The position numbers and the translations under genes are program-made. From NCBI GenBank assembly GCA_963848335.1, contig CAWKDD010000001.1, positions 1,240,001 through 1,304,000 of the forward strand: 64,000 bases of DNA, written 5' to 3'. The DNA comes from Chersky-840 sp963848335. Its GTDB lineage: Bacteria > Actinomycetota > Acidimicrobiia > Acidimicrobiales > UBA8190. Position 1 is the stretch's first letter. Each line of letters begins with the position of its first letter. Of this stretch, positions 15,587-25,290 are shown piece by piece. The notes beneath the pieces were generated by a model, which searched no databases, had not been told where the DNA came from, and saw only the letters and a list, made by a program, of their open reading frames with translations.

Positions 15587-16981
15587 TCAGATGGGACTCT
15601 CGTCGAGCATGGCGTCGGCGACCTTGACGAAGCCCGCGATGTTGGCCCCCGCCGCGTAGTTTCCCCCGTGCCCGAAGTCCTCGGCGGTCTGCCGGACCGA
15701 GTCGTGGATCCGTTTCATGATCGTCTGGAGCCGTTGGTCCACCTCGGCGCGCGTCCACTGCGAGAGCTGCATGTCCTGGGCCATCTCCAATCCCGACACC
15801 GCCACCCCGCCGGCGTTGGCGGCCTTTCCCGGCGCATAGAGGACTCCGGAGGCGATGAAGCGGTCGATGCCCTCGGGCACGGTGGGCATGTTCGCCCCCT
15901 CCACCACCAGGGTCACCCCGTTCTTGACGAGGGTGTCGGCGTCCTTGGCACTGATCTCGTTCTGGGTGGCGCAGGGGAACGCGCACTGGGCGGGGACCGC
16001 CCACATGGGATTGTGGTCGCCCCCGTCGGTCGCCTCGTAGATCGCACGGGGGAACCGCTCGGCGTAGTCCCGGATGCGGCCCCGGCGTTCGTTCTTGAGC
16101 TCCTTGACCCAGGCGAGCTTGTCCAGGTCGATGCCGTCGGGGTCGTAGATGAAGCCGTCCGAGTCCGACACCGTGACGACGCGCCCTCCCAGGTCGATGA
16201 GCTTCTCGACCGTGAATTGGGCCACGTTCCCGCTCCCCGAGACCAGGCACGTCCTGCCCTGGAGGTCCTCGCCGCGGGTCTGGAGCATCTCCCGGGCGAA
16301 GTACACCGCCCCGTAGCCCGTGGCCTCCTGACGGATCTCCGATCCGCCCCATTTGATGCCTTTACCCGTGATGGCGCCCACGAAGCGCTTGGCGATGCGC
16401 TTGTACTGGCCGAACAGGTAGCCGATCTCACGGGCGCCCACGCCGATGTCCCCGGCGGGGATATCGGTGAACTCTCCGATGTAGGGGTACAGCTCGGTCA
16501 TGAAAGACTGGCAGAAGCGGCGGATCTCCGACTCGCTGCGGCCCTTGGGGTCGAAGTCCGAGCCGCCCTTGGCCCCGCCCATGGGAAGGGTCGTCAACGA
16601 GTTCTTGAGCGTCTGCTCGAAGGCGAGGAACTTGAGGAGGCCGGCGTACACCGAAGGGTGGAACCGCAGTCCTCCCTTGTAAGGGCCGATGGAGCTGCTC
16701 ATCTGGACCCGGAAGCCCCGGTTGACCTGGACCACCCCGTTGTCGTCCACCCAGTTGACGCCGAAGCTGATGACCCGGTCCGGCTCGACGAGGCGCTCGA
16801 GGATCTTCTCGTCGACGTAGCGCGGATAGCGGAGAAGCGCCGGTCGCAGCGACATGGCGACCTCGCGCACCGCCTGGTGGAATTCCGGCTCCCCCGGGTT
16901 CTTGGACTCGACCTTGGCCAGAAGGGCGCTCAGGTGTTCCTCGACCCGCGTCGTGGCCTGCCCCGAGGTCCTCGATGTCAT
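15587..16981 (-). CDS. gdhA: glutamate dehydrogenase (NADP-type, hexameric)
   Basis: 464 residues, the usual length for the bacterial 50-kDa hexameric enzyme. Substrate-site motifs: GPYKGGLRFHPSVYAGLLKF with the 2-oxoglutarate-binding Lys, and LPMGGAKGGSDFDPKG with the catalytic Lys. The coenzyme domain includes TCLVSGSGNVAQFTVEKL and the later PTVPEGIDRF and GKAANAGGVAVSGLEM blocks typical of this class. The enzyme reductively aminates 2-oxoglutarate to glutamate in the cytosol. NADP preference is inferred from family type. ATG 16981 lacks an obvious Shine-Dalgarno. It lies directly upstream of the hydrogenase operon on the same strand and 88 bp downstream of the saccharopine-dehydrogenase-like gene. 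Confidence 0.93.
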   Translation of the reverse strand: MTSRTSGQATTRVEEHLSALLAKVESKNPGEPEFHQAVREVAMSLRPALLRYPRYVDEKILERLVEPDRVISFGVNWVDDNGVVQVNRGFRVQMSSSIGPYKGGLRFHPSVYAGLLKFLAFEQTLKNSLTTLPMGGAKGGSDFDPKGRSESEIRRFCQSFMTELYPYIGEFTDIPAGDIGVGAREIGYLFGQYKRIAKRFVGAITGKGIKWGGSEIRQEATGYGAVYFAREMLQTRGEDLQGRTCLVSGSGNVAQFTVEKLIDLGGRVVTVSDSDGFIYDPDGIDLDKLAWVKELKNERRGRIRDYAERFPRAIYEATDGGDHNPMWAVPAQCAFPCATQNEISAKDADTLVKNGVTLVVEGANMPTVPEGIDRFIASGVLYAPGKAANAGGVAVSGLEMAQDMQLSQWTRAEVDQRLQTIMKRIHDSVRQTAEDFGHGGNYAAGANIAGFVKVADAMLDESPI

Positions 16982-17069
16982 ATGCCCATTTTTCGATCGA
17001 CGCCGGGGGCGCAGTAGTGCCGAAGGTCCCGATCGGCTCCCGGCGGTGGACGGTGGGACGGGAGGACGG

Positions 17070-18281
17070 CTACTTGGGGGTCCGCTCCTCCATGGCCCAC
17101 GGCGCCCCGCTCTCGTTGAGCAGGTCGAGGAAGGGATCGGCCGGGAACGCCTCGGGACCGAGCACCCCGGCACCCGACCACGCCTCCGATGCCACCAGCT
17201 CGAGCGCCACGATGGGGTTGATGGCCGTCTGCCACACGACGCTCTGTGACCCGTATTCCCTCATGGACCAGCCGTTGTCCACCACGTGGTGCAGGTAGAC
17301 CTCGCGCCGAGCACCGTCCTTGCCAGTTCCCGTGACCCACGTCCCTGCGCACGTCACACCGCGCATGTTGTCGCCGAGCTCGGCGGGGTCAGGGAGACAG
17401 GCGGCCACGACGTCTCGGGGCGACACCTTGGTCCCCTCCACGTCGACCGGCGTCGTCGAATCGAGGCCGAGCATGTGCAATGTCTTCAGGACGCCGATGA
17501 ACTCGGCGCCGAGCCCGTACTTGAACGTCACCCGCTTGGGCTGGAGCCAGCGCGGGACCAGGAGCACCTCCTCGTGCTCCACGTTCACGCACTCGACGGG
17601 GCCGATCCCGGCGGGGAAGTCGAACACCTCGAGCTCGCTGAAGGGTTCGGTGGTGTACCACCCCCGGTCCTTCTCCCAGATGATGGGGGGATTGAGGCAC
17701 TCCTCGATGGTCGTCCAGATGGAGAAGGTGGGCGCGAAGTCGTAGCCCTCCACGACCAGGTTGGCGCCGTCGCGCACGCCGATCTCGTCGATCGTCGAAA
17801 AGAGATTGTCCGACGCGTACCGAGCGAAGACGTCGGCCAGTCCCGGCTCCACTCCCATGCCCACGATGGCCAGCAGTCCCTGCTTCTCCCACTTCTCCGC
17901 CAGGGCGAACTGCTCGTCGCCGAGTTTCACGCCCGGTTTTGCATAGGGCTCGGTCGGGTTGGGGTGCGACAGCGACATCGCCATGTCCAGGTAATTGACT
18001 CCGGCCGCCAGTGCCCCCCGGAACAGCGGCATGACGAACCGGGGGTCGACCGCGTTCACGAGCACGTCGCACCGCTCGGCGCGCAGCAGCGCGGTCACCG
18101 CCTTCTCGTCCGAGGCGTCGAGTGCGACGGCGGTGAAGCGGTCACTGGCGGACTGCGCGGCTCGCTCGGCTCGGGCTTTGGTGTGATCCGCGATCACGAT
18201 GTGCTCGAAAGTGCCACGCCGGGCTGCTGTCCGGGCGAACGCCGTTCCCACTCCACCGGCTCCAACCAGAAGGACACGCAT
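17070..18281 (-). CDS. saccharopine dehydrogenase-family (Lys9-like) oxidoreductase
   Basis: 403 residues. N-terminal Rossmann fold starts at once: MRVLLVGAGGVGTAFARTAARRG, then HIVIADHTKARAERAA and CDVLVNAVDPRFVMPLFRGALAAGVNYLDMAMS, typical of saccharopine/carboxynorspermidine/lysine dehydrogenases. The C-terminal catalytic domain contains YDFAPTFSIWTTIEECLNPP and RGWYTTEPFSELEVFDFP. Start ATG 18281 is fixed by GGGAGG six nt upstream. Without a search I cannot separate lysine 1-dehydrogenase, carboxynorspermidine synthase-like and saccharopine reductase-like functions. The divergent aldehyde dehydrogenase and APC permease and the downstream gdhA suggest catabolism of a diamine or basic amino acid, with amino groups passing to glutamate (inference). 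Confidence 0.83.
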   Translation of the reverse strand: MRVLLVGAGGVGTAFARTAARRGTFEHIVIADHTKARAERAAQSASDRFTAVALDASDEKAVTALLRAERCDVLVNAVDPRFVMPLFRGALAAGVNYLDMAMSLSHPNPTEPYAKPGVKLGDEQFALAEKWEKQGLLAIVGMGVEPGLADVFARYASDNLFSTIDEIGVRDGANLVVEGYDFAPTFSIWTTIEECLNPPIIWEKDRGWYTTEPFSELEVFDFPAGIGPVECVNVEHEEVLLVPRWLQPKRVTFKYGLGAEFIGVLKTLHMLGLDSTTPVDVEGTKVSPRDVVAACLPDPAELGDNMRGVTCAGTWVTGTGKDGARREVYLHHVVDNGWSMREYGSQSVVWQTAINPIVALELVASEAWSGAGVLGPEAFPADPFLDLLNESGAPWAMEERTPK

Positions 18282-18467
18282 GGGAACCTCCCGATTCCGC
18301 GCTGGCGTCCCCAACCGTACAGGACACCTGTCTTCGACCGAACGTCGCGTCCGGTGGTTTCATGTTCCTGTCCTCCGACGCCCGGGCGGTAGGGTCCAAG
18401 GTCACTTGCCGGGGGGATCGGCGGATGCGAGTCTGTGGCCGTACCGGCGATCGCAGGAGGCATCAAC

Positions 18468-19909
18468 GTGACAGCCCAACGACGCGTGTTGCGGAATTTT
18501 CGTCGGGGGAAGCTACGTCGACACCGTCGAAGGCGTGACCGAGGACGTCGTCGATCCCTCGACCGGAGAGGTGTTCGCGACGATGCCCGTGTCCGGTGCC
18601 GCCGACGTGGACCGCGCCATGGGGGTCGCACAGGATGCTTTCGAGGTCTGGCGCGAGACCACCCCGTCGGAGCGCAGCCTGGCCATGTTCCGGATCGCCG
18701 ACGCCCTCGAGGCGCGGGCCGACGAATTGGTGGACCTCGAATGCCAGGACACGGGCAAGCCCCGCGGGCTCGACGAGGTCCGAGGAGATCCCCCCCATGA
18801 TCGACCAGATCCGGTTCTTCGCCAGTGCGTGCCGGCTTCTCGAGGGACGTTCGGCCGGGGAGTACATGGCCGGCTACACGTCGTTCGTCCGCCGAGAGCC
18901 CGTCGGCGTGTGCGCCCAGGTCACACCCTGGAACTACCCGATGATGATGGCGGTCTGGAAGTTCGCCCCCGCCGTCGCCGCCGGCAACAGCGTGGTGTTG
19001 AAGCCCGCCCACACCACGCCGGTGAGCACGCTCCTGCTCGCCGAGGTGGCTGCCGAATTCCTCCCGGCGGGCGTGTTCAACGTCGTGTGCGGCGACAAGG
19101 AGACCGGGCGCGCCCTGGTGGCCCATCCCGTCCCGCGCATGGTCTCCATCACCGGTAGCGTCCGGGCCGGGCGCGAGGTCGCCATCGCCGCCGCCGAGGA
19201 CATCAAGCGGGTCCATCTCGAGCTCGGGGGCAAGGCGCCGGTCGTGGTGTTCGACGACGCCGACCCGGCCAAGGCGGCCGAGGGGATCGCCATGGCCGGC
19301 TACTTCAATGCGGGTCAGGACTGCACCGCCGCCACTCGGGTGCTGGCCGGGCCCAAGGTCCACGACGACTTCGTCGCCGCCCTGGTGGAACAGGCCCGGG
19401 CCCAGACCGTGGCCGGCCCCGGCGACGGCGAAGCGGACTTCGGACCGCTCAACAGCCACGATCAGCTCGGCCGCGTGAGCGGTTTCGTGGAGTCGCTCCC
19501 CGCACACGCCTCGGTGCTGACCGGGGGCCACCGCATCGGGGAGCGGGGCTTCTTCTACGAGCCGACGGTGGTGGCCGACGTGCACCAGGACGACCGGATC
19601 GTCCAGGAGGAGGTGTTCGGGCCGGTCATCACCGTGCAGCGCTTCACGAGCGAGGACGAGGCCGTCGGGTGGGCCAACGGCGTGGAGTACGCGCTGGCGT
19701 CCTCGGTGTGGACGCGTGACCACGGTCGGGCCATGCGCATGGCCAAGCGGCTCGACTTCGGATGCGTGTGGATCAACACCCACATCCCCTTGGTGGCCGA
19801 GATGCCCCACGGGGGCTTCAAGCACTCGGGTTACGGCAAGGACCTGTCGGTCTACGGGTTCGAGGACTACACGCGCATCAAGCACGTGATGAGCGCCATC
19901 GAGCCCTGA
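18468..19909 (+). CDS. betaine-aldehyde-dehydrogenase-like aldehyde dehydrogenase, two frame disruptions
   Basis: GTG 18468 has an excellent AGGAGG (7-nt spacing) and begins VTAQRRVLRNF. Two +1 shifts follow: at TTTT 18497-18500 (restoring NFVGGSYVDTVEGV) and near 18779 (restoring GLDEVSEEIPPMIDQ). Removing one base at each gives exactly 480 codons, a normal ALDH length. The rest is intact: TPWNYPMMMAVWKFAPAVAAGN, catalytic Glu in HLELGGKAPVVVF, nucleophile Cys in AGQDCTAATRV, and EEVFGPVI. It oxidises an aldehyde to the acid with NAD(P)+; betaine aldehyde, gamma-aminobutyraldehyde or another amino aldehyde are the likely classes. It is divergent from the saccharopine-dehydrogenase-like gene and precedes the permease. 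Sequencing error is likelier than a pseudogene. Confidence 0.85.
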
Positions 19910-20025
19910 CCCCGGTCCGGGCGATTTCGGGCCCTTGGACCCTATGGCAGGGAGCCACCCGTTTTTAGGCTCGTCACCATGGATGGTAACGAGCTGGACG
20001 CCGCCACCAGGCAGGACCACCACTC

Positions 20026-21729
20026 ATGACGGCCCTGCTCCCGACGCCCGACCCGTCGCTGTCGCCCGACACCTCGCCGGACGCATCGCCCGACACCTCG
20101 CCGGACGGGTCGCCCGACACCTCGCTGTCACCGCAGCAGGCACCTCTCGAGAAGGGGCTCAGGCCCGGTGCCATCGGCTTGATCTCGAGCATCGTCATCG
20201 GGGTCGCGTCGACGGCGCCTGCCTACTCTCTGGCGGCCACCCTCGGGCTCATCGTCGCCACCGTCGGTCTGGTCTCGCCGCTGGTGGTGTTGCTGGCCTT
20301 CGTCCCCATGCTGTTCGTCTCCATCGGCTACAGCGAGCTCAACAAGGCGGACCCCGATTGCGGGACCACGTTCACCTGGGGGACCCGGACCTTCGGACCC
20401 ACCACCGGTTGGCTGGGCGGGTGGGGGATCATCGCCTCCGACGTGCTCGTCATGGCCAGCCTGGCCCAGGTCACAGGCCAGTACGTGTTCCTGCTCTTCA
20501 ACGCCAACGGCATCGGCGAGAACGCCACCAGCGGGTGGGTGCTGCTGGTGGGGGTGCTCTTCATCGTCGCCATGACCTGGATCTGCTTCCAGGGCATCGA
20601 GCTGTCGGCGAGGATCCAGCGTTTCTTGTTGTCGACCGAGGTCCTGATCCTGGTGACCTTCGCCGTCGTGGCGCTGGTGCGGGTCCTCACCGGCCACGCG
20701 CCGGCCTCACACATCGACCCGCGCTGGTCATGGTTCAATCCTGCCGACATCAAGTTCTCGGCCCTCGTGAGCGGTCTTGTGCTCATGCTCTTCATCTACT
20801 GGGGCTGGGACACGTCGCTGTCGATCAACGAGGAGACGGCTGACAAGAAGCGCCTGCCGGGACTGGCCGGCATTATCTCCACGGTCATCCTGCTCGCCGT
20901 CTACATCGTCGTCACGCTCTCCTCCCAGTCCTTCGCCGGTGTCGGGGCCAAGGGGCTCGGCCTGGCCAACCCGAACAACGTCACCGACGTCTTCGCCGGC
21001 CTGGGCCACGCCGTGTTCGGCTCCACCGGTGTCGGGCCCTTCTTCTTCCACCTGCTCATCTTGATGGTTCTGACCTCCGCGGCAGCTTCGACCCAGACGA
21101 CGATCCTCCCCACCGCCCGGACAGCCTTGTCGATGGCGGTCTACAAGTCGATCCCGAGCGCCTTTGCCCGGATGCACACAGAGAACATGATCCCCACGGT
21201 GGCCACCGTGGTCATGGGGGCGATCTCGGTGGTGATGTACGCGGTCATGAACTTCATCGCCGGCGGGAACATCATCGCCGACTCGGTCACCGCCATCGGG
21301 ATCTTCATCGCCTTCTACTACGGTCTGACCGGCTTCACCTGCGTCTGGTACTACCGCAAGGTGCTGACCCGCAGCGGCCGCGACCTGTGGATGAAGGGGA
21401 TCCTCCCCCTCCTGGGCGGGGTCATGCTCTACGCCGCCATGGGCTACAGCCTCCAGGCCGACTGGAACTTCTCGAGCAACGTCAGCTACACGTCCTGGAA
21501 GCTCCCCTTCGCACCTCACTGGATCATCGGTGGCGTGTTCCTGATCTTCTTGGTCACGGCGGCCCTCGGCGTCGTTCTTATGCTCGTGTGGCGCCTGTTC
21601 GGGCGGGACTTCTTCGCCGGACGGACCCTGAACCGGTCCACGCCCACCCTGGTTCCCGATGTGGACGCGGTGACCGACACCCTCGGCGCTAGCCTCGAGG
21701 ACGTTCCCATCCGGGATACCGGCACCTGA
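20026..21729 (+). CDS. APC-superfamily amino acid permease
   Basis: 567 residues with about twelve transmembrane helices. The first membrane block has the APC signature GLISSIVIGVASTAPAYSLAATLGLIV (about 50-75), followed by VVLLAFVPMLFVSIGYSELNKADPDCGTTFTW. Later helices include LVLMLFIYWGWDTSLSINEETADKKRLPG, a family-conserved amphipathic region. The N-terminal 45 residues are unusual: an acidic, Pro/Ser/Asp-rich tract with the repeated octad SPDTSPDA/G. Amino acid or polyamine:H+ symport is expected; the substrate is unknown. It follows the aldehyde dehydrogenase by 116 bp on the same strand and is followed after 26 bp by the CoA-transferase gene, so the three may form one catabolic operon. 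Confidence 0.88.
   Translation: MTALLPTPDPSLSPDTSPDASPDTSPDGSPDTSLSPQQAPLEKGLRPGAIGLISSIVIGVASTAPAYSLAATLGLIVATVGLVSPLVVLLAFVPMLFVSIGYSELNKADPDCGTTFTWGTRTFGPTTGWLGGWGIIASDVLVMASLAQVTGQYVFLLFNANGIGENATSGWVLLVGVLFIVAMTWICFQGIELSARIQRFLLSTEVLILVTFAVVALVRVLTGHAPASHIDPRWSWFNPADIKFSALVSGLVLMLFIYWGWDTSLSINEETADKKRLPGLAGIISTVILLAVYIVVTLSSQSFAGVGAKGLGLANPNNVTDVFAGLGHAVFGSTGVGPFFFHLLILMVLTSAAASTQTTILPTARTALSMAVYKSIPSAFARMHTENMIPTVATVVMGAISVVMYAVMNFIAGGNIIADSVTAIGIFIAFYYGLTGFTCVWYYRKVLTRSGRDLWMKGILPLLGGVMLYAAMGYSLQADWNFSSNVSYTSWKLPFAPHWIIGGVFLIFLVTAALGVVLMLVWRLFGRDFFAGRTLNRSTPTLVPDVDAVTDTLGASLEDVPIRDTGT
20062..20124 (+). repeat. 24-bp tandem repeat in the permease N-terminus
   Basis: A 24-bp unit beginning TCGCCCGACACCTCGCCGGA occurs at 20062, 20086 and 20110 (the last copy partial), encoding SPDTSPDA, SPDTSPDG and SPDTS. 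The reading frame is kept because the unit is a multiple of three. It is the kind of minisatellite that varies in copy number between strains. Confidence 0.85.
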
Positions 21730-21755
21730 CGTCTGGCGGAGAATCAGCACCTCAC

Positions 21756-22970
21756 ATGGAGATCGTCACCGAGCGCGAGCTCGAGAACCGGTTCGGGGCG
21801 CTTCCGTGGGCGGAGCCGCGTGCGGTGGTGAGCGGGAACTTTTCGACTCCCCGACGGCTGGTCGAGCTTTTCGACGCGGCCGTCGAGAGCTACCGGCTCT
21901 TCGCGCTCAACGCCCAGAGAGGGGTGCCGGTCCGCCAGGGCGTGATCCCCGAGTCGCCGTTCGTGGGTCCGGGGATGCGCGACGTCCCCACCCTCGACTA
22001 CCTGCCCATGCGGCTCTCTCTCGTCCCCCGGCTCTTCGAGGTGGCGCGGCCCCCGGACGTGGTCCTCCTGCACACGTCCACCGAGCACCAGGGCAAGGTC
22101 TCGCTCGGTACGGAGGTCAACATCCTTCCCGCCGCCATCGAGCAGGCCCGTGCCCGGGGCGGCATCGTGGTGGCACAGCTCAACCCGCGCATGCCCTACA
22201 CGTACGGGGATGCCGAGCTCGACGTCGAGGCCGTCGACCTCGCCGTTCACGTGGAGGAGGAGCTTCCCTCTGTCGGCCGTCACACCGTGACCGACGTCAC
22301 CGCCGCCATCGGGACAGGAGTGGCCACTCTGATCGAGGACGGGGCCACCATCCAAGTGGGCATCGGGGAGATCCCCGACGCCGTACTGGCGGCACTGTGC
22401 GGACTGCACGGTTTGGGCGTATGGTCCGAGGTCGTCAGCGACGGCGTGCTCGCGCTCGAGCAAGCCGGCGCGCTCGACGCGTCACGCCCGATCGTCACGA
22501 GCTTTCTCTTCGGCACAGCCGAGCTCTACTCGTGGGTCGATCACAACCCGCGGGTGCGCGTGCTGCGCACCGAGACCGTCAACGACCCCAGCAACATCGC
22601 CGCCCATCCCAAGATGTGCTCTCTCAACACGGCCCTGCAGGTCGATCTGTGCGCCCAGGCCAACGCCAGCTTCGTCCGGGGACACATCTACTCCGGATTC
22701 GGGGGACAGCCCGATTTCGTGGTCGGCGCTTTGCATTCCGACGGCGGCCACGCGGTGGTGGCCTTGCCCTCGTGGCATATCAAGACCGACACGTCGACGA
22801 TCGTCTCCCGGCTGGCGGAGCCGGTGACCTCGTTCCAGCACTCGGCGATCGTCTCGGAGCAGGGGCGGGCGCTGCTCTTCGGTCGGAGCCAGCGGGCCCA
22901 GGCGCGCCTGCTGATCGGCGAGGTCGCCCACCCTGACGCCAGGGCGGGATTGTGGGAGTCGCTCGCTTGA
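21756..22970 (+). CDS. acetyl-CoA hydrolase/transferase family protein (4-hydroxybutyrate CoA-transferase-like)
   Basis: 404 residues of family I CoA-transferases. The N-terminal half has LHTSTEHQGKVSLGTEVNILPAAIEQA and AQLNPRMPYTYGDAELDVEAVDLAV. The C-terminal half has DGATIQVGIGEIPDAVLAAL, then GVWSEVVSDGVLALEQAGAL with the catalytic Glu that forms the glutamyl-CoA thioester, NDPSNIAAHPKMCSLNTALQVDL, and YSGFGGQPDFVVGALHSDGG. It moves CoA between acetate or another acid and an acyl-CoA, or hydrolyses acetyl-CoA. Downstream of the aldehyde dehydrogenase and permease, it could activate the acid product of that pathway; 4-aminobutyrate/4-hydroxybutyrate-type routes would fit but are not proven. 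Confidence 0.88.
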   Translation: MEIVTERELENRFGALPWAEPRAVVSGNFSTPRRLVELFDAAVESYRLFALNAQRGVPVRQGVIPESPFVGPGMRDVPTLDYLPMRLSLVPRLFEVARPPDVVLLHTSTEHQGKVSLGTEVNILPAAIEQARARGGIVVAQLNPRMPYTYGDAELDVEAVDLAVHVEEELPSVGRHTVTDVTAAIGTGVATLIEDGATIQVGIGEIPDAVLAALCGLHGLGVWSEVVSDGVLALEQAGALDASRPIVTSFLFGTAELYSWVDHNPRVRVLRTETVNDPSNIAAHPKMCSLNTALQVDLCAQANASFVRGHIYSGFGGQPDFVVGALHSDGGHAVVALPSWHIKTDTSTIVSRLAEPVTSFQHSAIVSEQGRALLFGRSQRAQARLLIGEVAHPDARAGLWESLA

Positions 22971-22990
22971 GTCGTCGGCCTCGCGGCCCG

Positions 22991-24826
22991 CTACGTGGCG
23001 GTGTCGACCCAGCTGCGCAGCTGCCGTAGCAACGGCGTCTTCTTGCGTTGGTGTCCTGACATCCGGCGCAGGATGTCGTCGAGGACGACGATGGCGGTAT
23101 CGACGTGAGCGCCCTTGTTCAACATGACGCACTCGGCTCTCTGGGCCATGGCCGCATCGGTGACCTCGGCCCGTGAGGGCTGTCCCGTCCGGGCCAGCTG
23201 GTCGAGCACCTCGGTGGCCCAGATGACCGGAAGGTGAGCTGCCTCGCAGAGCCACAGGATCTCCTCTTGGACTTCGGCCAAGCGCTCGTAGCCCGCTTCG
23301 ACGGCGAGGTCCCCGCGGGCGATCATGACTCCCACCAGCGGCGAGCGCATGGCGTGCAGAAGGATCTCGGGAAGCCGGGCGAAGGCGGCGGTGGTCTCGA
23401 TCTTCAAGATCAGGCCGAGGTGTTCACCCCCGACACTTCGGAGATAGTCGTGGACCTGGTCCACGTCGCGCTCGTGGCGCAGGAACGACACCGCGATCAT
23501 GTCGGCGTGGGCGGCGGCCACCTCGAGCAGGGGGAGGTCGGCATCGGTCACGGCCCCTACGGGGAGATCGGTGTCGGGCAGGTTGATCCCCTTCTGGCCC
23601 CGCAGGCGCGAGCCCCGCGGCGATGCGCTCAGGATCCGGACCAGGAGCCCGTCGGCGGAGACGCTCTCGATCTCCCCCGTCATCTTCCCGTCGTCGAGGA
23701 TCACCCGCTGGCCGACCTGGGCTGCTTCCAGGGCGACGGGGAGCGTGCAACCGATTCGAGCCTGTCCGGGCTGGCCGTGTCGCCACGGCGGCACGGGATC
23801 GAGGTTCCCGGTGAGGACGAGGAGATCACCGACGCACAGCACATGGCACTGGGGGACCCGTGTCAGGGTCCCCACCCGGGTGGCGTCGTCCCCACAGGCC
23901 AAGGTCGCCCCCGTCTCCACGAAGGTGGTGTCCCAGACTTCGGCCACGACGCCATGGGGGGTGGCCTCAACCACCCTGAGCTGGCGTGGCGAGCCCCGGG
24001 TGTCGACGGTGTCGACCACGTCCCCGGGGTGGCGGCGCTCGAGCCACGACCGATCCACGCCGAACGCCCGCGAGGGACGGTGCGGGGCCGAGTCGGGTAC
24101 CAAGGCGGCGAAGGCCGGCGCGACGGGCACCCCGCGCAGATCCCGTTGCGGCTTCAGCTTGACGACCCGCGGCCCGTCGAGCAGGGGGCCGGTCCGCAGC
24201 TTGGGACCCGGGAGGTCCATCGAGACCCGGCAGTGCCGGTGGACCTCGTCCGACGCCTTGCGCACGCTGCGGGCCATGCGCTCCCAGCGGACCGGGTCGT
24301 CGTGGGCGCCGTTGATGCGGGCGACGTCCATGCCCCGGGCCACGAGGTGCCGCACCAGGGCGTAGTCGTCGGCCGCCCCCGTAGGCAGCGTGACCATGAC
24401 GCGCGACACCCGGCCCGGCGGTCGGGGGCCGAAGAGGGCGTCGGTATTGCGGTCGAGGGCGCCACGGCCGTCCTCGAAGCTCAGCGTGGCCGGACCGGGG
24501 CGCGGCACGTCCCCGTCGAGGGTGGCGTGGACGGTCTCGACGGTGGCGAGCACGTGGGGCTCGCAACGCCCCAGCGACGACAAACCCCGTTCGCCCAGCT
24601 TGCGCTGGAGGCGCCGGACGTCCTCGTGTCGAAGGGCCAGGTAGTGGACGAGGTTGATGGCGTCCTGCACGTGGTCGGGGTGGACTCTGGCGATGTCCGG
24701 GGCGTGGACCTCCTCCAGGTCGTGCATGAGGACCTCGAGCCCGGCCAGCTCGGCACTGATGGCGGCCCGCTCGGGATCCGGACCTCGATGACCGGGCTCG
24801 GCGGGTTGGTGTCTCAGGGCGGACAC
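22991..24826 (-). CDS. atypical pyruvate kinase-like protein with long N-terminal extension
   Basis: 611 residues. The first about 140 (EVHAPDIARVHPDHVQDAINLVHYLALRHEDVRRLQRKLGERGLSSLGRCEPHV) are a helical extension absent from standard pyruvate kinase. The barrel follows: MVTLPTGAADDYALVRHLVARGMDVARINGAHDD, RVSMDLPGPKLRTG, VILDDGKMTGEI, KGINLPDTDLPV, ADMIAVSFLRHERDV, LILKIETTAAFARLPEIL with the catalytic Lys, VGVMIARGDLAVEAGYERLAEVQEEIL and PVIWATEVLDQLARTGQPSRAEVTDAA. The regulatory C-terminal domain is absent: the chain ends soon after ECVMLNKGAHVDTAIVVLDDIL. The B-domain region is expanded (about 215-370). Similar extended forms occur in plants and some bacteria; enzymatic activity is uncertain. 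Confidence 0.82.
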   Translation of the reverse strand: MSALRHQPAEPGHRGPDPERAAISAELAGLEVLMHDLEEVHAPDIARVHPDHVQDAINLVHYLALRHEDVRRLQRKLGERGLSSLGRCEPHVLATVETVHATLDGDVPRPGPATLSFEDGRGALDRNTDALFGPRPPGRVSRVMVTLPTGAADDYALVRHLVARGMDVARINGAHDDPVRWERMARSVRKASDEVHRHCRVSMDLPGPKLRTGPLLDGPRVVKLKPQRDLRGVPVAPAFAALVPDSAPHRPSRAFGVDRSWLERRHPGDVVDTVDTRGSPRQLRVVEATPHGVVAEVWDTTFVETGATLACGDDATRVGTLTRVPQCHVLCVGDLLVLTGNLDPVPPWRHGQPGQARIGCTLPVALEAAQVGQRVILDDGKMTGEIESVSADGLLVRILSASPRGSRLRGQKGINLPDTDLPVGAVTDADLPLLEVAAAHADMIAVSFLRHERDVDQVHDYLRSVGGEHLGLILKIETTAAFARLPEILLHAMRSPLVGVMIARGDLAVEAGYERLAEVQEEILWLCEAAHLPVIWATEVLDQLARTGQPSRAEVTDAAMAQRAECVMLNKGAHVDTAIVVLDDILRRMSGHQRKKTPLLRQLRSWVDTAT

Positions 24827-24875
24827 GAGGATTCCTCTGACGGCAGGACAGGGCGTGTGCCCTGGTCGGACCGCA

Positions 24876-25130
24876 TTACGCCCCGCGACGGCGCCAGGGC
24901 GGACTGTGGAGGGGCTCGGGCTGAGCTTGGTGCGGCTTCTCGTTGTGCTCGGCCGCCATCACGGTCCCCTCGCCGCGAAGGACCTCCCGGCACCGGTGGC
25001 ACAGCCGCTTCCGGACACTGTCGTCGGACCCGCAGCGCTCGCACACCCCTGCACCGGGATGCGGACGGATATGGGGGTGAGCGACTTCTTCGGCGGGGTT
25101 GTGGAGCTCGGGGTGTTCGTGCGTGCTCAC
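24876..25130 (-). CDS. small His-rich zinc-ribbon protein
   Basis: 84 residues from GTG 25130. His-rich N-terminus (STHEHPELHNPAEEVAHPHIRPHP) followed by a compact zinc ribbon, VCERCGSDDSVRKRLCHRCREVL, with two CxxC pairs 12 residues apart. The tail is polar and Pro-rich. Spacing, composition and lack of overlap with a competing gene support expression, though the purine run GAAAG abuts the start and is not an ideal ribosome-binding site. It is divergent from the universal stress protein gene (160 bp between starts). Function unknown; a metal-handling or small regulatory role is a guess. Confidence 0.55.
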   Translation of the reverse strand: MSTHEHPELHNPAEEVAHPHIRPHPGAGVCERCGSDDSVRKRLCHRCREVLRGEGTVMAAEHNEKPHQAQPEPLHSPPWRRRGA

Positions 25131-25290
25131 CTTTCAAGGGTCCCGTGTTCGCCCTCGCTCCGCCAGGGCCGAAAGTCCAGAGAGGACGACGGTCCTCGAC
25201 GATCCGAGGACCTTCGGCTCTAGCGGCGGTCACGCTTCCGGGGCACGGTGGACGAAGGCCGACCGGGGACCTGCGAAGGAGGGTGTGCAG

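Noticed and set aside
25166..25178. GGGCCGAAAGTCC, reminiscent of a DosR box, between the zinc-ribbon and stress-protein genes
   Set aside because: It fits only the GGGxC...GTCC skeleton, is not well placed, and no second copy was found upstream of the other stress-type genes.
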